A stretch of DNA of 32,886 bases from an uncultured Paracoccaceae bacterium (GTDB lineage Bacteria; Pseudomonadota; Alphaproteobacteria; Rhodobacterales; Rhodobacteraceae). Within the stretch, counting starts at the first letter, position 1, and every line of letters starts with the position of its first letter. Below are positions 15,642-23,247 of this stretch, one piece after another. The notes under the pieces were generated by a model. The model was not told where the DNA came from, ran no database searches, and was given only the letters and a program-made list of their open reading frames with translations. The stretch lies in assembly GCA_947501555.1 (NCBI GenBank), contig CANMWG010000008.1:1-32886 (forward strand). The letters are read 5' to 3'. The translations under genes were made by a program, and so were the position numbers.

Positions 15642-17161
15642 TCGGTCAGTTTCGTCTCATGTGTGATCCAATAGGTCTCTGTCGGATGAACCGCATAGCC
15701 GGTCAAGCCCGCACGTGCGACATTGGTTTGGCTGACGTGAAAGACTGGGATCATGGCGGCATCTGTGGCGATGATCTGTTGCACTTGATCATAGATCGCT
15801 TCGCGGCCCGCTTGTTCAAAGGTCGTGCGACCATCGGCCAGCAATTGGTCCAATTCCGGGTTATTGTAACCGCCCGCGTTGGACCCGCCAGTCGATGACA
15901 GCAGCTCCTCAAGAACGGCACCCGGGTCACCTTGCGGCGTCGTCACCCAAGCTTGTAGGAACATATCAGCGTCGCCCGCCGCAATTGCATCATTGCTCGC
16001 CCCGTATTCGCCAACGCTGATTGTGGCTTTGACGCCGATGGCCTGTAGAAAGGCTTGAGTCAGTTCCGCCGTTGGCGGCAAGGCCGCGCGAGAGGAATAC
16101 GTCACAATCCTGATTTCCAACGGCGCACCATCCAGCATCCATGCCCCGCCTTCTTTGACAGCGCCGGCTTCGACCAGCAGTTCCTCGGCCAAGGCTGGGT
16201 CATAAACCGGGTCAATGTCGGCGGCCCATCCCATGCCTTTCGGATATACCGTACCCGCAGGGACGCCTCCGACACCGGAAAGGGCGGCTTGGACGATCCC
16301 GTCACGGTCAATCGCCGCAGACACGGCACGCCGGATCAACGGATTGGCCATCGGGCCGCTGGCCGCGTTCACAGTGTAGAAATAAAGCCGGGCCGTTGGG
16401 GCCGCAAAGCCAAGCGCGCCAGTCTCTTGAATGCGCGCGAAATCCGTTTCGGGATAGTTGATCACCATATCAACCTCGCCTGCCTCAAATGCGAGCGCCG
16501 ATGCGCCGGGATCGGGAATGCCGACGACGCGTATTTCTTCAAAACCGGGTGCGCCGAGGCGGTAGTCGCTGTTTGCCGCGACGCGGTAAAGCTGATCTGG
16601 GATCGCCTCTTGGAAAACATAAGGGCCCGTGGCGTTGATTGGAAAATTGTCAGAAGCCGCACCAAGAATGGCAATGCCCGGCTCTGACAATGTCCATGGG
16701 AAGGCTGCATTTGGGCTGGTTGTCTCAAAAATAATGACGTTATCACCGTCCGTAGACATCGACGCCAGATCAAGTAGGTTCGCGATGCGGGCGTTGTAGC
16801 CGGGATGGTCTTCGACGGAGATCGGTGTAATCGCATCCACTACGGATTGCGCCGTCACCGGCGTGCCGTCGTGAAAGGTCAGCCCTTCGCGCAATGTGAC
16901 GCGCCACGTCGTAGGACCTGATTGGTCGATGTTTTCAGCCAGGCGCGGATAAAGGTTCAAGTCGTAATCGATCCCCATCAAAGTTTCGGTCACGCCTGTT
17001 TGGTTCGACATCCAACCGTTGTACTCTGCGCGCGGGTCGGGGACTGGGTCGCTGGAAACGAAACCTACGGAGATATTGAACGTCCCATCCTGCGCGGTGG
17101 CAGGCAGAGCGGTTGAAAGCGAAACGATGGTAGCAGCGGCGAGCCGTGTTATAAAAGACAT
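15638..17161 (-). CDS. Periplasmic substrate-binding protein, family 5 (NikA/DppA/CntA-like)
   Basis: A 507-residue SBP_bac_5 protein with a signal peptide (MSFITRLAAATIVSLSTALP..ATAQDG). Recognisable family stretches are LYPRLAENIDQ, WRVTLREGLTFHDGTPVTAQ, the ATGPYVF loop, PLIRRAVSAAIDRDGIVQAA and AMIPVFHVSQTN. Such proteins bind peptides, nickel chelates or opine-type metallophores in the periplasm. It is the first transport gene after the COG0523 GTPase and the DUF6525-like gene, and that context favours a metal or metal chelate over peptides (inference). The start at 17161 lies 9 bases after the DUF6525-like stop. Few histidines are visible, so the ligand is more likely a chelate than a bare ion. 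Confidence 0.9.
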   Translation of the reverse strand: MSFITRLAAATIVSLSTALPATAQDGTFNISVGFVSSDPVPDPRAEYNGWMSNQTGVTETLMGIDYDLNLYPRLAENIDQSGPTTWRVTLREGLTFHDGTPVTAQSVVDAITPISVEDHPGYNARIANLLDLASMSTDGDNVIIFETTSPNAAFPWTLSEPGIAILGAASDNFPINATGPYVFQEAIPDQLYRVAANSDYRLGAPGFEEIRVVGIPDPGASALAFEAGEVDMVINYPETDFARIQETGALGFAAPTARLYFYTVNAASGPMANPLIRRAVSAAIDRDGIVQAALSGVGGVPAGTVYPKGMGWAADIDPVYDPALAEELLVEAGAVKEGGAWMLDGAPLEIRIVTYSSRAALPPTAELTQAFLQAIGVKATISVGEYGASNDAIAAGDADMFLQAWVTTPQGDPGAVLEELLSSTGGSNAGGYNNPELDQLLADGRTTFEQAGREAIYDQVQQIIATDAAMIPVFHVSQTNVARAGLTGYAVHPTETYWITHETKLTE

Positions 17162-17170
17162 AAAGAATTC

Positions 17171-17431
17171 CTATTCTGTGGGGTGGATCGCGCGCTTATC
17201 GCGGGCGAGCGTTTGGGCCTCAGAGCGGCACAGCAAATCAAGCGCGTCATCAATGTTGAGGCCTTTCGCTTGTGCACGCATCCAGATCTTGCGGGCGGAA
17301 ATGGGCGACCACGGCAAAACGGCTTCAGAAAGCCATTGTCGCAGCGGTGTCGGTAAGGAGTCGTAGGCATGCATCGGATCGACAGACCGGCGTCGCCTGC
17401 GCAGCGATGTTTCACCAAGATTGCGGTTCAT
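17171..17431 (-). CDS. DUF6525-like small basic protein
   Basis: An 86-residue protein beginning [20 protein letters not shown] and continuing [20 protein letters not shown], a pattern I associate with the DUF6525 family of Rhodobacterales; function unknown. The core is amphipathic and strongly basic near the N-terminus. The ATG at 17431 overlaps the GTPase stop by 4 bases (ATGA), which decides this start over one at 17449. Its fixed place between a COG0523 GTPase and a family-5 ABC importer suggests a helper role in the same metal process, but nothing in the sequence shows a metal site. Confidence 0.82.
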   Translation of the reverse strand: MNRNLGETSLRRRRRSVDPMHAYDSLPTPLRQWLSEAVLPWSPISARKIWMRAQAKGLNIDDALDLLCRSEAQTLARDKRAIHPTE

Positions 17432-18633
17432 GCCGCCGCCCGTCGCCAATTGGGAAATGGATCAACATAGTCTGGCAAGGCATCCAAGCGGGTCGCAACC
17501 TGTTCGGGCACAAGGTACGCATCAAGTCGCGCTTTAACCGCTGACCAGTCGATACCGACACCGATGAAGACAAGCTCCTGTCGCCGATCACCCCGCGGCT
17601 CCTGCCAATGGGCTTGCATGTAACTGCGCGCGTTTTCGTCCTCGGGCCAACGATCCTTTGGAATTGTCGCCCACCACGTCCCAAGCGGCTTTATGCTCGA
17701 CAGGGATCCGGCCAGCGAAAATTCAGCCACCCATTCCGGGCGCGTGGCAATCCAGAAATGACCCTTGGCGCGGTTCACACCTGGAAGATTACCGTTTAAT
17801 GCCTCAAGAATCCTTTCTCGAATAAATGGTTGCCGTGCGCGATAAACGTATGAGGCAACGCCGTATTCTTCTGTTTCGGGTATATGATCGGCGAAGCCAT
17901 ATAGCTCTTTGGCCCACATGGGATGCTCATGCGCCTTTGAGAAATCAAAAAGACCGGTATCGAGGATCGCTTCAGCTGCGACATCTGAATGATCCGTTTC
18001 AATGATCCGCGCATCGGCGTTGAGGCTACGAATAATCTTGCGTGCCGCATCGACGCGTTCAGGGCCTGCATCGGTGACTTTATTCAGGATGACGACGTCT
18101 GCAAATTCGATCTGGTCGGTGAGCAGGCGAACCAGAGTACGTTGGTCCTCTTCTCCCATCGTCTCGCCGCGATCGCTAAGGAAGTCATGGCTGGAGTAAT
18201 CGTTCAGCAGGTTAACGGCATCAACAACCGTGACCATTGTATCAAGGCGAGACACATCCGCGAGGCTATCTCCGAACTCATCGCGGAAATCGAAAGTTGC
18301 GGCCACAGGAAGCGGTTCGGAAATGCCCGTTGACTCGATCAATAAGTAATCAAAGCATCCTTTTGCTGCGAGCCGCCGGACCTCGTCCAATAGGTCATCG
18401 CGCAGCGTGCAGCAGATGCACCCATTCGACATCTCGACCAGCGTCTCATCCGTCCGGCTGCGTTCAGTGTCGGAGCGAACAAGATCCGCATCAATATTCA
18501 CCTCTGACATATCATTGACGATCACTGCGACGCGGCGACCTTCGCGATTGTTCAGCACTCGGTTGAGTAACGTTGTCTTTCCCGCGCCTAGAAAACCGGA
18601 AAGCGCCGTGACGGGAAGACGTGTATCTGACAT
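17428..18633 (-). CDS. COG0523 (CobW/YciC-type) G3E GTPase, putative metallochaperone
   Basis: A 401-residue G3E-family GTPase. Walker A is GFLGAGKTT (13-21), the metal-binding CxCC motif is [11 protein letters not shown] (Cys72, 74, 75), switch region [11 protein letters not shown] follows, and the base-specificity motif is NKVTD. A CobW C-terminal domain starts near residue 270 ([10 protein letters not shown]). This subgroup delivers zinc or other metals to client proteins and is often made under metal starvation. The ATG at 18633 fits family N-termini ([13 protein letters not shown]); an in-frame ATG at 18645 adds MGPN and cannot be excluded. It is the first gene of the seven-gene minus-strand operon and diverges from an Rrf2-type regulator across 92-104 bases. 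Confidence 0.92.
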   Translation of the reverse strand: MSDTRLPVTALSGFLGAGKTTLLNRVLNNREGRRVAVIVNDMSEVNIDADLVRSDTERSRTDETLVEMSNGCICCTLRDDLLDEVRRLAAKGCFDYLLIESTGISEPLPVAATFDFRDEFGDSLADVSRLDTMVTVVDAVNLLNDYSSHDFLSDRGETMGEEDQRTLVRLLTDQIEFADVVILNKVTDAGPERVDAARKIIRSLNADARIIETDHSDVAAEAILDTGLFDFSKAHEHPMWAKELYGFADHIPETEEYGVASYVYRARQPFIRERILEALNGNLPGVNRAKGHFWIATRPEWVAEFSLAGSLSSIKPLGTWWATIPKDRWPEDENARSYMQAHWQEPRGDRRQELVFIGVGIDWSAVKARLDAYLVPEQVATRLDALPDYVDPFPNWRRAAA

Positions 18634-18664
18634 GTTCGGCCCCATTCGCTGCCCTGCAAGTCAG

Positions 18665-18681
18665 GTAACTTACTCAGTTAC
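18665..18681. promoter_or_regulatory. 17-bp palindromic operator GTAACT-N5-AGTTAC
   Basis: GTAACTTACTCAGTTAC has perfect 6-bp arms and sits between the divergent GTPase operon and the Rrf2-type regulator. A further half-site, AGTTAC, lies at 18702-18707 closer to the regulator. The dyad and spacing suit a dimeric winged-helix repressor such as the adjacent Rrf2 protein. A Zur- or Fur-like protein encoded elsewhere is an alternative. Confidence 0.6.
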
Positions 18682-18737
18682 TAGATTGATGCAACAGAGA
18701 AAGTTACATTAGCCTCCACATTGGAGAATGCTCGCTT

Positions 18738-19154
18738 ATGAAACGCAACTCACGCCTGTCTCTCGCACTTCACACCCTTGGCCATATGGCAGGTGATCCC
18801 GCGCGTGTGCGTACCTCGGCGGACATAGCAGAACATGCCGGGACAAATCCGGTTGTTGTGCGCCGCGTATTGGGAAAGCTTAGAGAAGCAGGCCTGCTGA
18901 CGTCTGAGAAAGGTCATGCAGGGGGGCTTGCACGCGGACCCGAGAAAATCACATTGGCCGATGTTTATCTCGCGCTGGATGAGAGCCTTGTTGCCACTGG
19001 TGAACAAGAGGTTGCCTCCGCGTGCTCGGTAGAGAACATCTTACAGATAAAAGTGGAGTCGGTCTTGGAAGACATTGAGCGCAGTTTGGTGGAACGATTG
19101 GCCGCAACCACAATCGCGGAAGTGCGCGAAACCGGAGCAGTCAATCACGGCTGA
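18738..19154 (+). CDS. Rrf2-family transcriptional regulator
   Basis: A 138-residue regulator of the Rrf2 family. The winged HTH covers about 1-75: LALHTLGHMAGDPA, TSADIAEHAGTNPVVVRRVL, LREAGLLTSEKGHAGGLA, then the LADVYLALDE helix. Only one cysteine is visible (Cys96, SACSVE), so it lacks the three-cysteine Fe-S set of IscR/NsrR and is closer to YwnA-type members. GGAG lies 11 bases before the ATG at 18738. It is divergent from the COG0523/ABC operon and probably controls that operon and itself through the shared palindrome. The signal might be a metal, thiol or small molecule; the sequence does not say. Confidence 0.88.
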   Translation: MKRNSRLSLALHTLGHMAGDPARVRTSADIAEHAGTNPVVVRRVLGKLREAGLLTSEKGHAGGLARGPEKITLADVYLALDESLVATGEQEVASACSVENILQIKVESVLEDIERSLVERLAATTIAEVRETGAVNHG

Positions 19155-19412
19155 TCCGAAAAGATATCCAAAACGGTATTCGCTAATGGCAATCAAGCAA
19201 ATGTCTGCAATAGGTACTTCAAGGACCTTGAGACAAAGCGCAGCATTCTACAGTTTGGGCTCTTTGAGAGCCTTCGCCGCAGCTTTAACGAAGGGCCGCT
19301 TTCAGTTCTGGGTCAGAAATGCTTGACGTTTGGGTCAGAATTGAATGACGTGATTTTCTTGTTTTCTGAAGTTTCGGCGGCCAAAAGAGTCAAAGGTTCG
19401 TGACGTTCCACA

Positions 19413-19490
19413 TTCCTTGTGAGACGACACATAGTTCTGCCTTTTGCGACAAACCTTTGCCTTTCGCGACGCATAGCTTTTCCTTTGCCG
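19413..19490 (+). repeat. Iteron-like imperfect direct repeats (four copies)
   Basis: Four copies of a TNCCTTTTGCGAC-like word start at 19413 (TTCCTTGTGAGAC), 19438 (TGCCTTTTGCGAC), 19458 (TGCCTTTCGCGAC) and 19480 (TTCCTTTGCCG). Spacings are 25, 20 and 22 bases, roughly two helical turns. The two central copies are the best matched. Such arrays occur at plasmid origins and multi-site operators, but no rep gene is visible next to them. Confidence 0.45.
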
Positions 19491-19598
19491 TTTAGTGGTG
19501 AGGCCAGTCATGGGTTCCCTTTCAAAGTGGTTTTGAGCGAAGCCCTTCAGGGCGCCCGTCTCTAAAACCTGCTCCCGGCGAGGGTTGGGGGTAGCAAG

Positions 19599-19711
19599 TG
19601 CAATACAATTCGACTGGGTTGGTGCGGCCCGCAGGCGCAGCCGAGGACACGGCCCGGTCTAATTGTGTTGCAGGCGCGTGGGGACATAGTCCCCTAGTTC
19701 TTTCTTTTTAG
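19599..19711 (+). ncRNA. Candidate structured small RNA
   Basis: Two 20-nt arms (19599-19618 and 19653-19672) pair with 17 Watson-Crick pairs, two G-T positions that would be G-U in RNA, and one mismatch, around a GC-rich 34-nt loop. It is followed 7 bases later by a terminator-like hairpin with a T-rich tail. G-U tolerated pairing and a downstream terminator favour an RNA over a protein-binding DNA site. No known RNA family was recognised, and no promoter is clear. Confidence 0.4.
19680..19711 (+). terminator. Rho-independent-like terminator
   Basis: GGGGAC-ata-GTCCCC forms a perfect 6-bp stem at 19680-19694, followed by tagttctttcttttt. The T-run is interrupted and starts a few bases after the stem, so it may be of moderate strength. 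It faces the plus strand and would end a transcript from the long stem just upstream. Confidence 0.5.
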
Positions 19712-19920
19712 ACGGGCGGAAACCGGAAATTCGCTGCAAGCGCGCAATAGCTCTGGCATCTTTCGGAAGCAGACCTAAGACAAGATCAGTGATGATGGCG
19801 TTGGCCAAGATGCACACGGTCACCGGCTCTATGAAACAGAACACGTCGCACAATTGATCCGCCATGGCGGCTTCGCCGACACTTCCGTCCACGAAATGAC
19901 TGCGATGGGACACTTCCGGT

Positions 19921-20190
19921 AGCACAGCACAGTTAGATGCTGGAGCTTCCCCTCAACAAGTAACTGTAGCTGATCCCAACGATGAACTTGGAGAAATTAG
20001 CAACACTGGCTAGGTATTGATTGACGCCGTCACAACTGACGGCACCGTATATTCTACGCGTACTTCAATTCTCATAAACTACGTGATCACCAAGGCGGAT
20101 GGGTTTGAAGGATATTCGATTACCTTTGACGCTGGAACTATTGTCAATCCGTTCGAATGGGAGAGTTATCGATCTAACCTCGATCGATAT
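19921..20190 (+). pseudogene. Possible decayed ORF with an in-frame amber stop
   Basis: One plus-strand frame reads STAQLDAGASPQQVTVADPN, DELGEISNTG, a TAG at 20011-20013, then VLIDAVTTDGTVYSTRTSIL and on towards FDAGTIVNPFEWES. The composition is protein-like on both sides of the stop. No family is recognised, there is no ribosome-binding site, and the 3' part runs into the antisense of the AraC-type gene. It may be a broken fragment or chance. Confidence 0.25.
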
Positions 20191-21050
20191 GTATTCGGAG
20201 GGAGACCAACTAACGATTTGAAAGTGCGACTGAAAAAGGCTGTGTCGCGAAATCCACTCCGGTGTGCAATTTCTGAGAGAGGAAGAGCGGTGTATTCTAA
20301 TAGTCGCTTCGCTTCCAAAATGCGTCTTTGCCGGACAATTGAGTTTGGTGGCGCGCCCAAAGCGACACGACATATGCGGGTCAGATGGGACGCCGATAAC
20401 CCCATGCGTGACGCATAGTCCGCGACCCCCCAAGGTTTGCGAAAATTCTCCTCTAGCAATGCACAGAATGATTCCGCCTTTAGATCTTGCCGACCACGAA
20501 AATCCACAGATTTCATCGTGATAGGGGACACTTTCGCCGATTGTTCGCTCGCCAGATAAAGTACAATCAGATCAACAAGGGTTGTCATGATCATCAGTCG
20601 TTGATCATCCAACTTGTGATAGGTCGTGCCAAGTTGATCAAACAACGTTGCAATCGCTTGAAACCACGTTGTCTGAGGTTCACAGAAAATCGCATCTGTC
20701 GGAGTCTTGAACGCCGCAAGGTGCTTTCGCAACGCCTCTGACGCATGATCAAGCCTTATGCTCAAGACATCACCCACAACATCTTCTGCAAACCGGAATC
20801 CATGTGGCGTACCGGGATGCACCACGAGCACGGTCGGGTGGGTCGTCAGATGTTCTATTTCTCCAATGCTAAAATGCACCCCGGGCGATCGGAATAGGAA
20901 TATCTGCGCAAGCCGCTTGTGACTATGAACTTGGATTGTCCAGTTATGTTGAACGCTTCGTTCCCGGATCGGCTCCAGGTGAATTGAGTCCGGCGCCCGT
21001 CCTGCAAGCAAATCACCATAAAGTTCGTAATTTGGGATATTTTGCGCCAT
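20166..21050 (-). CDS. AraC-family regulator, PobR-like
   Basis: A 294-residue AraC/XylS regulator. The N-terminal cupin-like part begins MAQNIPNYELYGDLLAGRAP and includes HSHKRLAQIFLF and HPGTPHGFRF, as in PobR-type activators that sense 4-hydroxybenzoate. The C-terminal ~100 residues hold two HTH motifs (WGVADYASRMGLSASHLTRI and PLSEIAHRSGFRDTAFFSRT) and end GLPPNTYRSRLDR. The ATG at 21050 matches the family start; ATGs at 21071 and 21104 are in frame and none has a strong ribosome-binding site. It diverges from the gene set that includes pobA, so it is the natural candidate activator of this pathway. No pcaQ-type LysR gene adjoins the pca genes. Confidence 0.85.
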   Translation of the reverse strand: MAQNIPNYELYGDLLAGRAPDSIHLEPIRERSVQHNWTIQVHSHKRLAQIFLFRSPGVHFSIGEIEHLTTHPTVLVVHPGTPHGFRFAEDVVGDVLSIRLDHASEALRKHLAAFKTPTDAIFCEPQTTWFQAIATLFDQLGTTYHKLDDQRLMIMTTLVDLIVLYLASEQSAKVSPITMKSVDFRGRQDLKAESFCALLEENFRKPWGVADYASRMGLSASHLTRICRVALGAPPNSIVRQRRILEAKRLLEYTALPLSEIAHRSGFRDTAFFSRTFKSLVGLPPNTYRSRLDR

Positions 21051-21382
21051 TTGCCCGCTTTCCAAGTTCATTAACGAATTACGCCAAATGATCGGAAAGT
21101 GCAAAACACTGATTGCATTGTCTCTTTTTTCATGCGGGCGATAAGTTACGTTGTCGGGAACCTGTCTCCTAGGCCTGATGTCCGCATGTCCAAAAAGAGC
21201 GACTTAATCGTAAACTTGCTGCCAGTTCGGCATCATTGGAAATGCGCCCGGTTATCGCGATTTTGCAAACTGGGGCTGCGTGGCTGCTCTGACACGCTGG
21301 TGTTTATGTTTTTGAAAGATAACCATAAATCCGTCGCATCGCAGTCATTTAAACAACAATCCATAATCACGAGGGAAGTGTG

Positions 21383-21418
21383 ATGAACGTCATGAGGTAT
21401 AACAAATGCAAAATGTGA
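21383..21418 (+). CDS. 11-residue leader ORF overlapping the next start
   Basis: ATG at 21383 follows GAGGGAAGTGTG and encodes MNVMRYNKCKM, ending at TGA 21416-21418, inside the first codons of the LysM/binding-protein gene (ATG 21406). Its ribosome-binding site is stronger than the one for the main gene. It might couple or tune translation; it could also be chance. Confidence 0.3.
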   Translation: MNVMRYNKCKM

Positions 21419-22452
21419 CCGTCCTGTTGGCTGGAACAGCCGTCAGCCTACTTGCGTCTACAGCAAGTGCGCAAAGCATTAGCTGTAATGCAGAATACAC
21501 AGTCGCATCAGGCGATTTTCTTTCGGGTATCGCCAGCCGGGCTTATGGCAATCTAAACAACTTTACAGTCATCTATGACGCGAACCGTGATGTGATTGGC
21601 CCCAATCCTGGCATTATTCGTGTCGGTCAGCAGCTTTTCATTCCATGCTTGGGTGGTGCTGACGTGCAGGCAACGGTCGCGTCCGATGCGCCTGCGTCTG
21701 ACGAAGATACGCTTGTCCGGGTCGTGACTGCGTCAGGTTGGCGCCCATTCCTTGACGAAAGTGATCCACAAGGTGGCCTGCTAACTGAGATCGTTGAGTT
21801 GGCGCTTGTTAATGCCGATGATCAGGTGGATTATCGGATCGACTTCATCAACGATATTGGTGCGCATCTTGACCCGCTGATCGCTAACCAAGCTTATGAT
21901 CTTGGTATTGGTCAGCTCCAGCCTGCCTGCAGCGATACCGCACAGCTGGGTGAAGAGTCTAAATTTCTCTGCGATAACTTCTCATTCAGCGACCCGATCT
22001 ACGAAGAGGTCTTCGGCTACTATTCAGCCGCGAGCGATGCCGAATACACAGATCATCAGGCGCTGGTTGGAAAAACCATCTGCCGTGCCGCTGACTACAC
22101 GTTGGTGCCTCTTGAGGCGGCCAACCTTAGTCAGTCTGACGTGACCGTTGTGCGCGCGCCTGATGCATCAAGCTGCATTGATTTTGTGATGACCGGCGAT
22201 GCTGATGTCGCGCTCGTCGCAATTGAGGTAGCGGATGCCCGTATCGCTGGACTGGGCGTGCAGGACAGCATTCAGATGCATGAAGATCTGTCATACATCG
22301 ATTTCTTTCATGCGACTGTGTCAAAGGATAATCCGCGTAGCGCAGACATCCTAGCATCAGTGAATGATGGTCTGAAAAATATCAAAGAATCAGGTCTTTG
22401 GTTCCAAACTGTGCGGCGCCATATGTCTGATTTCCGGCAGAATAACGGCTAA
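21406..22452 (+). CDS. Secreted LysM domain - family 3 solute-binding protein fusion
   Basis: A 348-residue protein. A signal peptide (1-22, MQNVTVLLAGTAVSLLASTA then SAQ) is followed by a LysM domain at about 31-80 (YTVASGDFLSGIASRAYGNL ... IYDANRDVI ... IRVGQQLFIPC), which binds peptidoglycan glycans. Residues ~100-340 are a SBP_bac_3-like domain (VRVVTASGWRPFLD, GGLLTEIVELAL, LGIGQLQPAC, LVGKTICRAADYT, ADVALVAIEVADA). The binding domain has extra cysteines (PAC, FLC, TIC, SSC) likely in disulfides. Joining a wall anchor to a binding protein suggests a fixed periplasmic sensor or receptor rather than a freely diffusing transport partner; no family-3 permease is present. GAGG 8 bases before the ATG supports this start. 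It diverges from the AraC regulator. Confidence 0.85.
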   Translation: MQNVTVLLAGTAVSLLASTASAQSISCNAEYTVASGDFLSGIASRAYGNLNNFTVIYDANRDVIGPNPGIIRVGQQLFIPCLGGADVQATVASDAPASDEDTLVRVVTASGWRPFLDESDPQGGLLTEIVELALVNADDQVDYRIDFINDIGAHLDPLIANQAYDLGIGQLQPACSDTAQLGEESKFLCDNFSFSDPIYEEVFGYYSAASDAEYTDHQALVGKTICRAADYTLVPLEAANLSQSDVTVVRAPDASSCIDFVMTGDADVALVAIEVADARIAGLGVQDSIQMHEDLSYIDFFHATVSKDNPRSADILASVNDGLKNIKESGLWFQTVRRHMSDFRQNNG

Positions 22453-22468
22453 GCTCCGGCTGGTCATT

Positions 22469-22503
22469 GGTGTGTTCGCGACAATATCGATCGTGAACAC
22501 ACC
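22469..22503 (+). other. Intercistronic stem-loop, 9-13 bp stem
   Basis: GGTGTGTTC pairs perfectly with GAACACACC, extended inward by GCGA with TCGT (one G-U), around a 9-nt loop. It starts 17 bases after the LysM-fusion stop. There is no T-run, so an mRNA-stabilising or rho-type structure is more likely than an intrinsic terminator. Confidence 0.6.
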
Positions 22504-22559
22504 ACCCATAAAATGATAAACCGATGCAGTTTTGCAAAGGGCGACTTAGAGGTTCCAAA

Positions 22560-23129
22560 ATGCGAAAATTAATGTTTGGTCTTATGCTTTTGGCCTCGGC
22601 CAGCGTAGCGCAGACGGCCAATCAGGTGACATTGAAGTACGATGATGGAACCGGTGTCGCTGGAGAACTGGTCGGGTTCGAAGATGGCATCTTCCGCATA
22701 GAAGCATCGGTTGGTTTGATTGCGATCCCTGCAGAGGACGTGTCGTGTATTGGCGCTGCCTGCCCTGCGGGGACTGAACTGGAAGTGCCCTCAGCGCCTG
22801 TCACGCTGACCAGTCTCGATGGAACAGTCCGGGTGTCGGGCGACGTCCTTGACTTTGTGGATGGCGAGTATGTTTTGGCAACCGACATGGGTGAAATTCG
22901 GGTCGGCGTCGACCTTGTTACTTGCGTCGGTGATGGATGTGTTCCTGGCGTTGAACCGGCAATTCAGGAACCCGTCAGTCAGGACGTCGTGCTTGTCGAT
23001 GGGACGACAACGATTGAGGGGAAACTGCAGGGTATTGAAGACGGCACATACCTTATCGAAGTCGAGCAACTGGGCATCTTGCGGGTTGATGCAACCAAAT
23101 TCGAATGTCGCGGTGACGCATGTCCCTAA
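22560..23129 (+). CDS. Secreted protein with three Cys-pair repeats
   Basis: A 189-residue protein. A signal peptide (MRKLMFGLMLLASASVAQTA) is followed by three repeats at 23-69, 81-128 and 143-189. Each repeat follows the pattern (V)xLxxxDGTxxxxGxLxxxxDGxYxIxxxxGxIxV and ends in a C-x4-C pair: Cys63/68 (CIGAAC), Cys122/127 (CVGDGC) and Cys183/188 (CRGDAC). I recall similar units at the N-terminus of some roseobacter phosphate- or OmpA-type envelope proteins, but here they stand alone. The pairs probably make disulfides. AGAGG 7 bases before the ATG at 22560 sets the start. It lies between the LysM fusion and dctP on the same strand and is likely co-transcribed. Function unknown. Confidence 0.75.
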   Translation: MRKLMFGLMLLASASVAQTANQVTLKYDDGTGVAGELVGFEDGIFRIEASVGLIAIPAEDVSCIGAACPAGTELEVPSAPVTLTSLDGTVRVSGDVLDFVDGEYVLATDMGEIRVGVDLVTCVGDGCVPGVEPAIQEPVSQDVVLVDGTTTIEGKLQGIEDGTYLIEVEQLGILRVDATKFECRGDACP

Positions 23130-23145
23130 GGCGGGTACATGGCCA

Positions 23146-23178
23146 GCCGTGGATGGCGGGCCCGATTGAAACCACGGC
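23146..23178 (+). other. Intercistronic stem-loop upstream of dctP
   Basis: GCCGTGG (23146-23152) pairs with CCACGGC (23172-23178) around a 19-nt loop. It lies 16 bases after the Cys-repeat gene and may separate or stabilise the dctP transcript. Confidence 0.5.
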
Positions 23179-23208
23179 CGCGCTTTGACTGCGCCGCTTG
23201 TAAAACAC

Positions 23209-23223
23209 GGTCGTGCTGCGACC
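23209..23223 (+). other. Small stem-loop in the dctP leader
   Basis: GGTCG-tgctg-CGACC, a perfect 5-bp stem ending 25 bases before the dctP ATG. It may act as a 5' stabiliser of dctP mRNA. Confidence 0.4.
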
Positions 23224-23247
23224 AAGAAAAATATTATGGAGAGCAAG

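Larger units (their letters stand above)
19155..20165. other. About 1-kb region without convincing genes
   Basis: This gap holds iteron-like repeats (19413-19490), a short hairpin GCCC-ttca-GGGC (19542-19553), a long stem plus terminator-like hairpin (19599-19711) and a possible decayed ORF (19921-20165). An 88-codon minus-strand frame at 19659-19925 overlaps the stem and has no recognisable domain. It may be a relic of a plasmid or phage joined here. Confidence 0.5.

Noticed and set aside
19599..19672. Integron attC site
   Set aside because: The long imperfect stem suggested it, but the outer bases lack the RYYYAAC and GTTRRRY core sites and no integrase is nearby.
19659..19925. 88-codon minus-strand ORF
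   Set aside because: Overlaps the structured stem and terminator-like hairpin and has no recognisable domain; kept only as part of the gap description.
20017..20418. 133-codon plus-strand ORF from a TTG
   Set aside because: More than half is antisense to the AraC-type gene; only the upstream part is listed as a doubtful decayed ORF.
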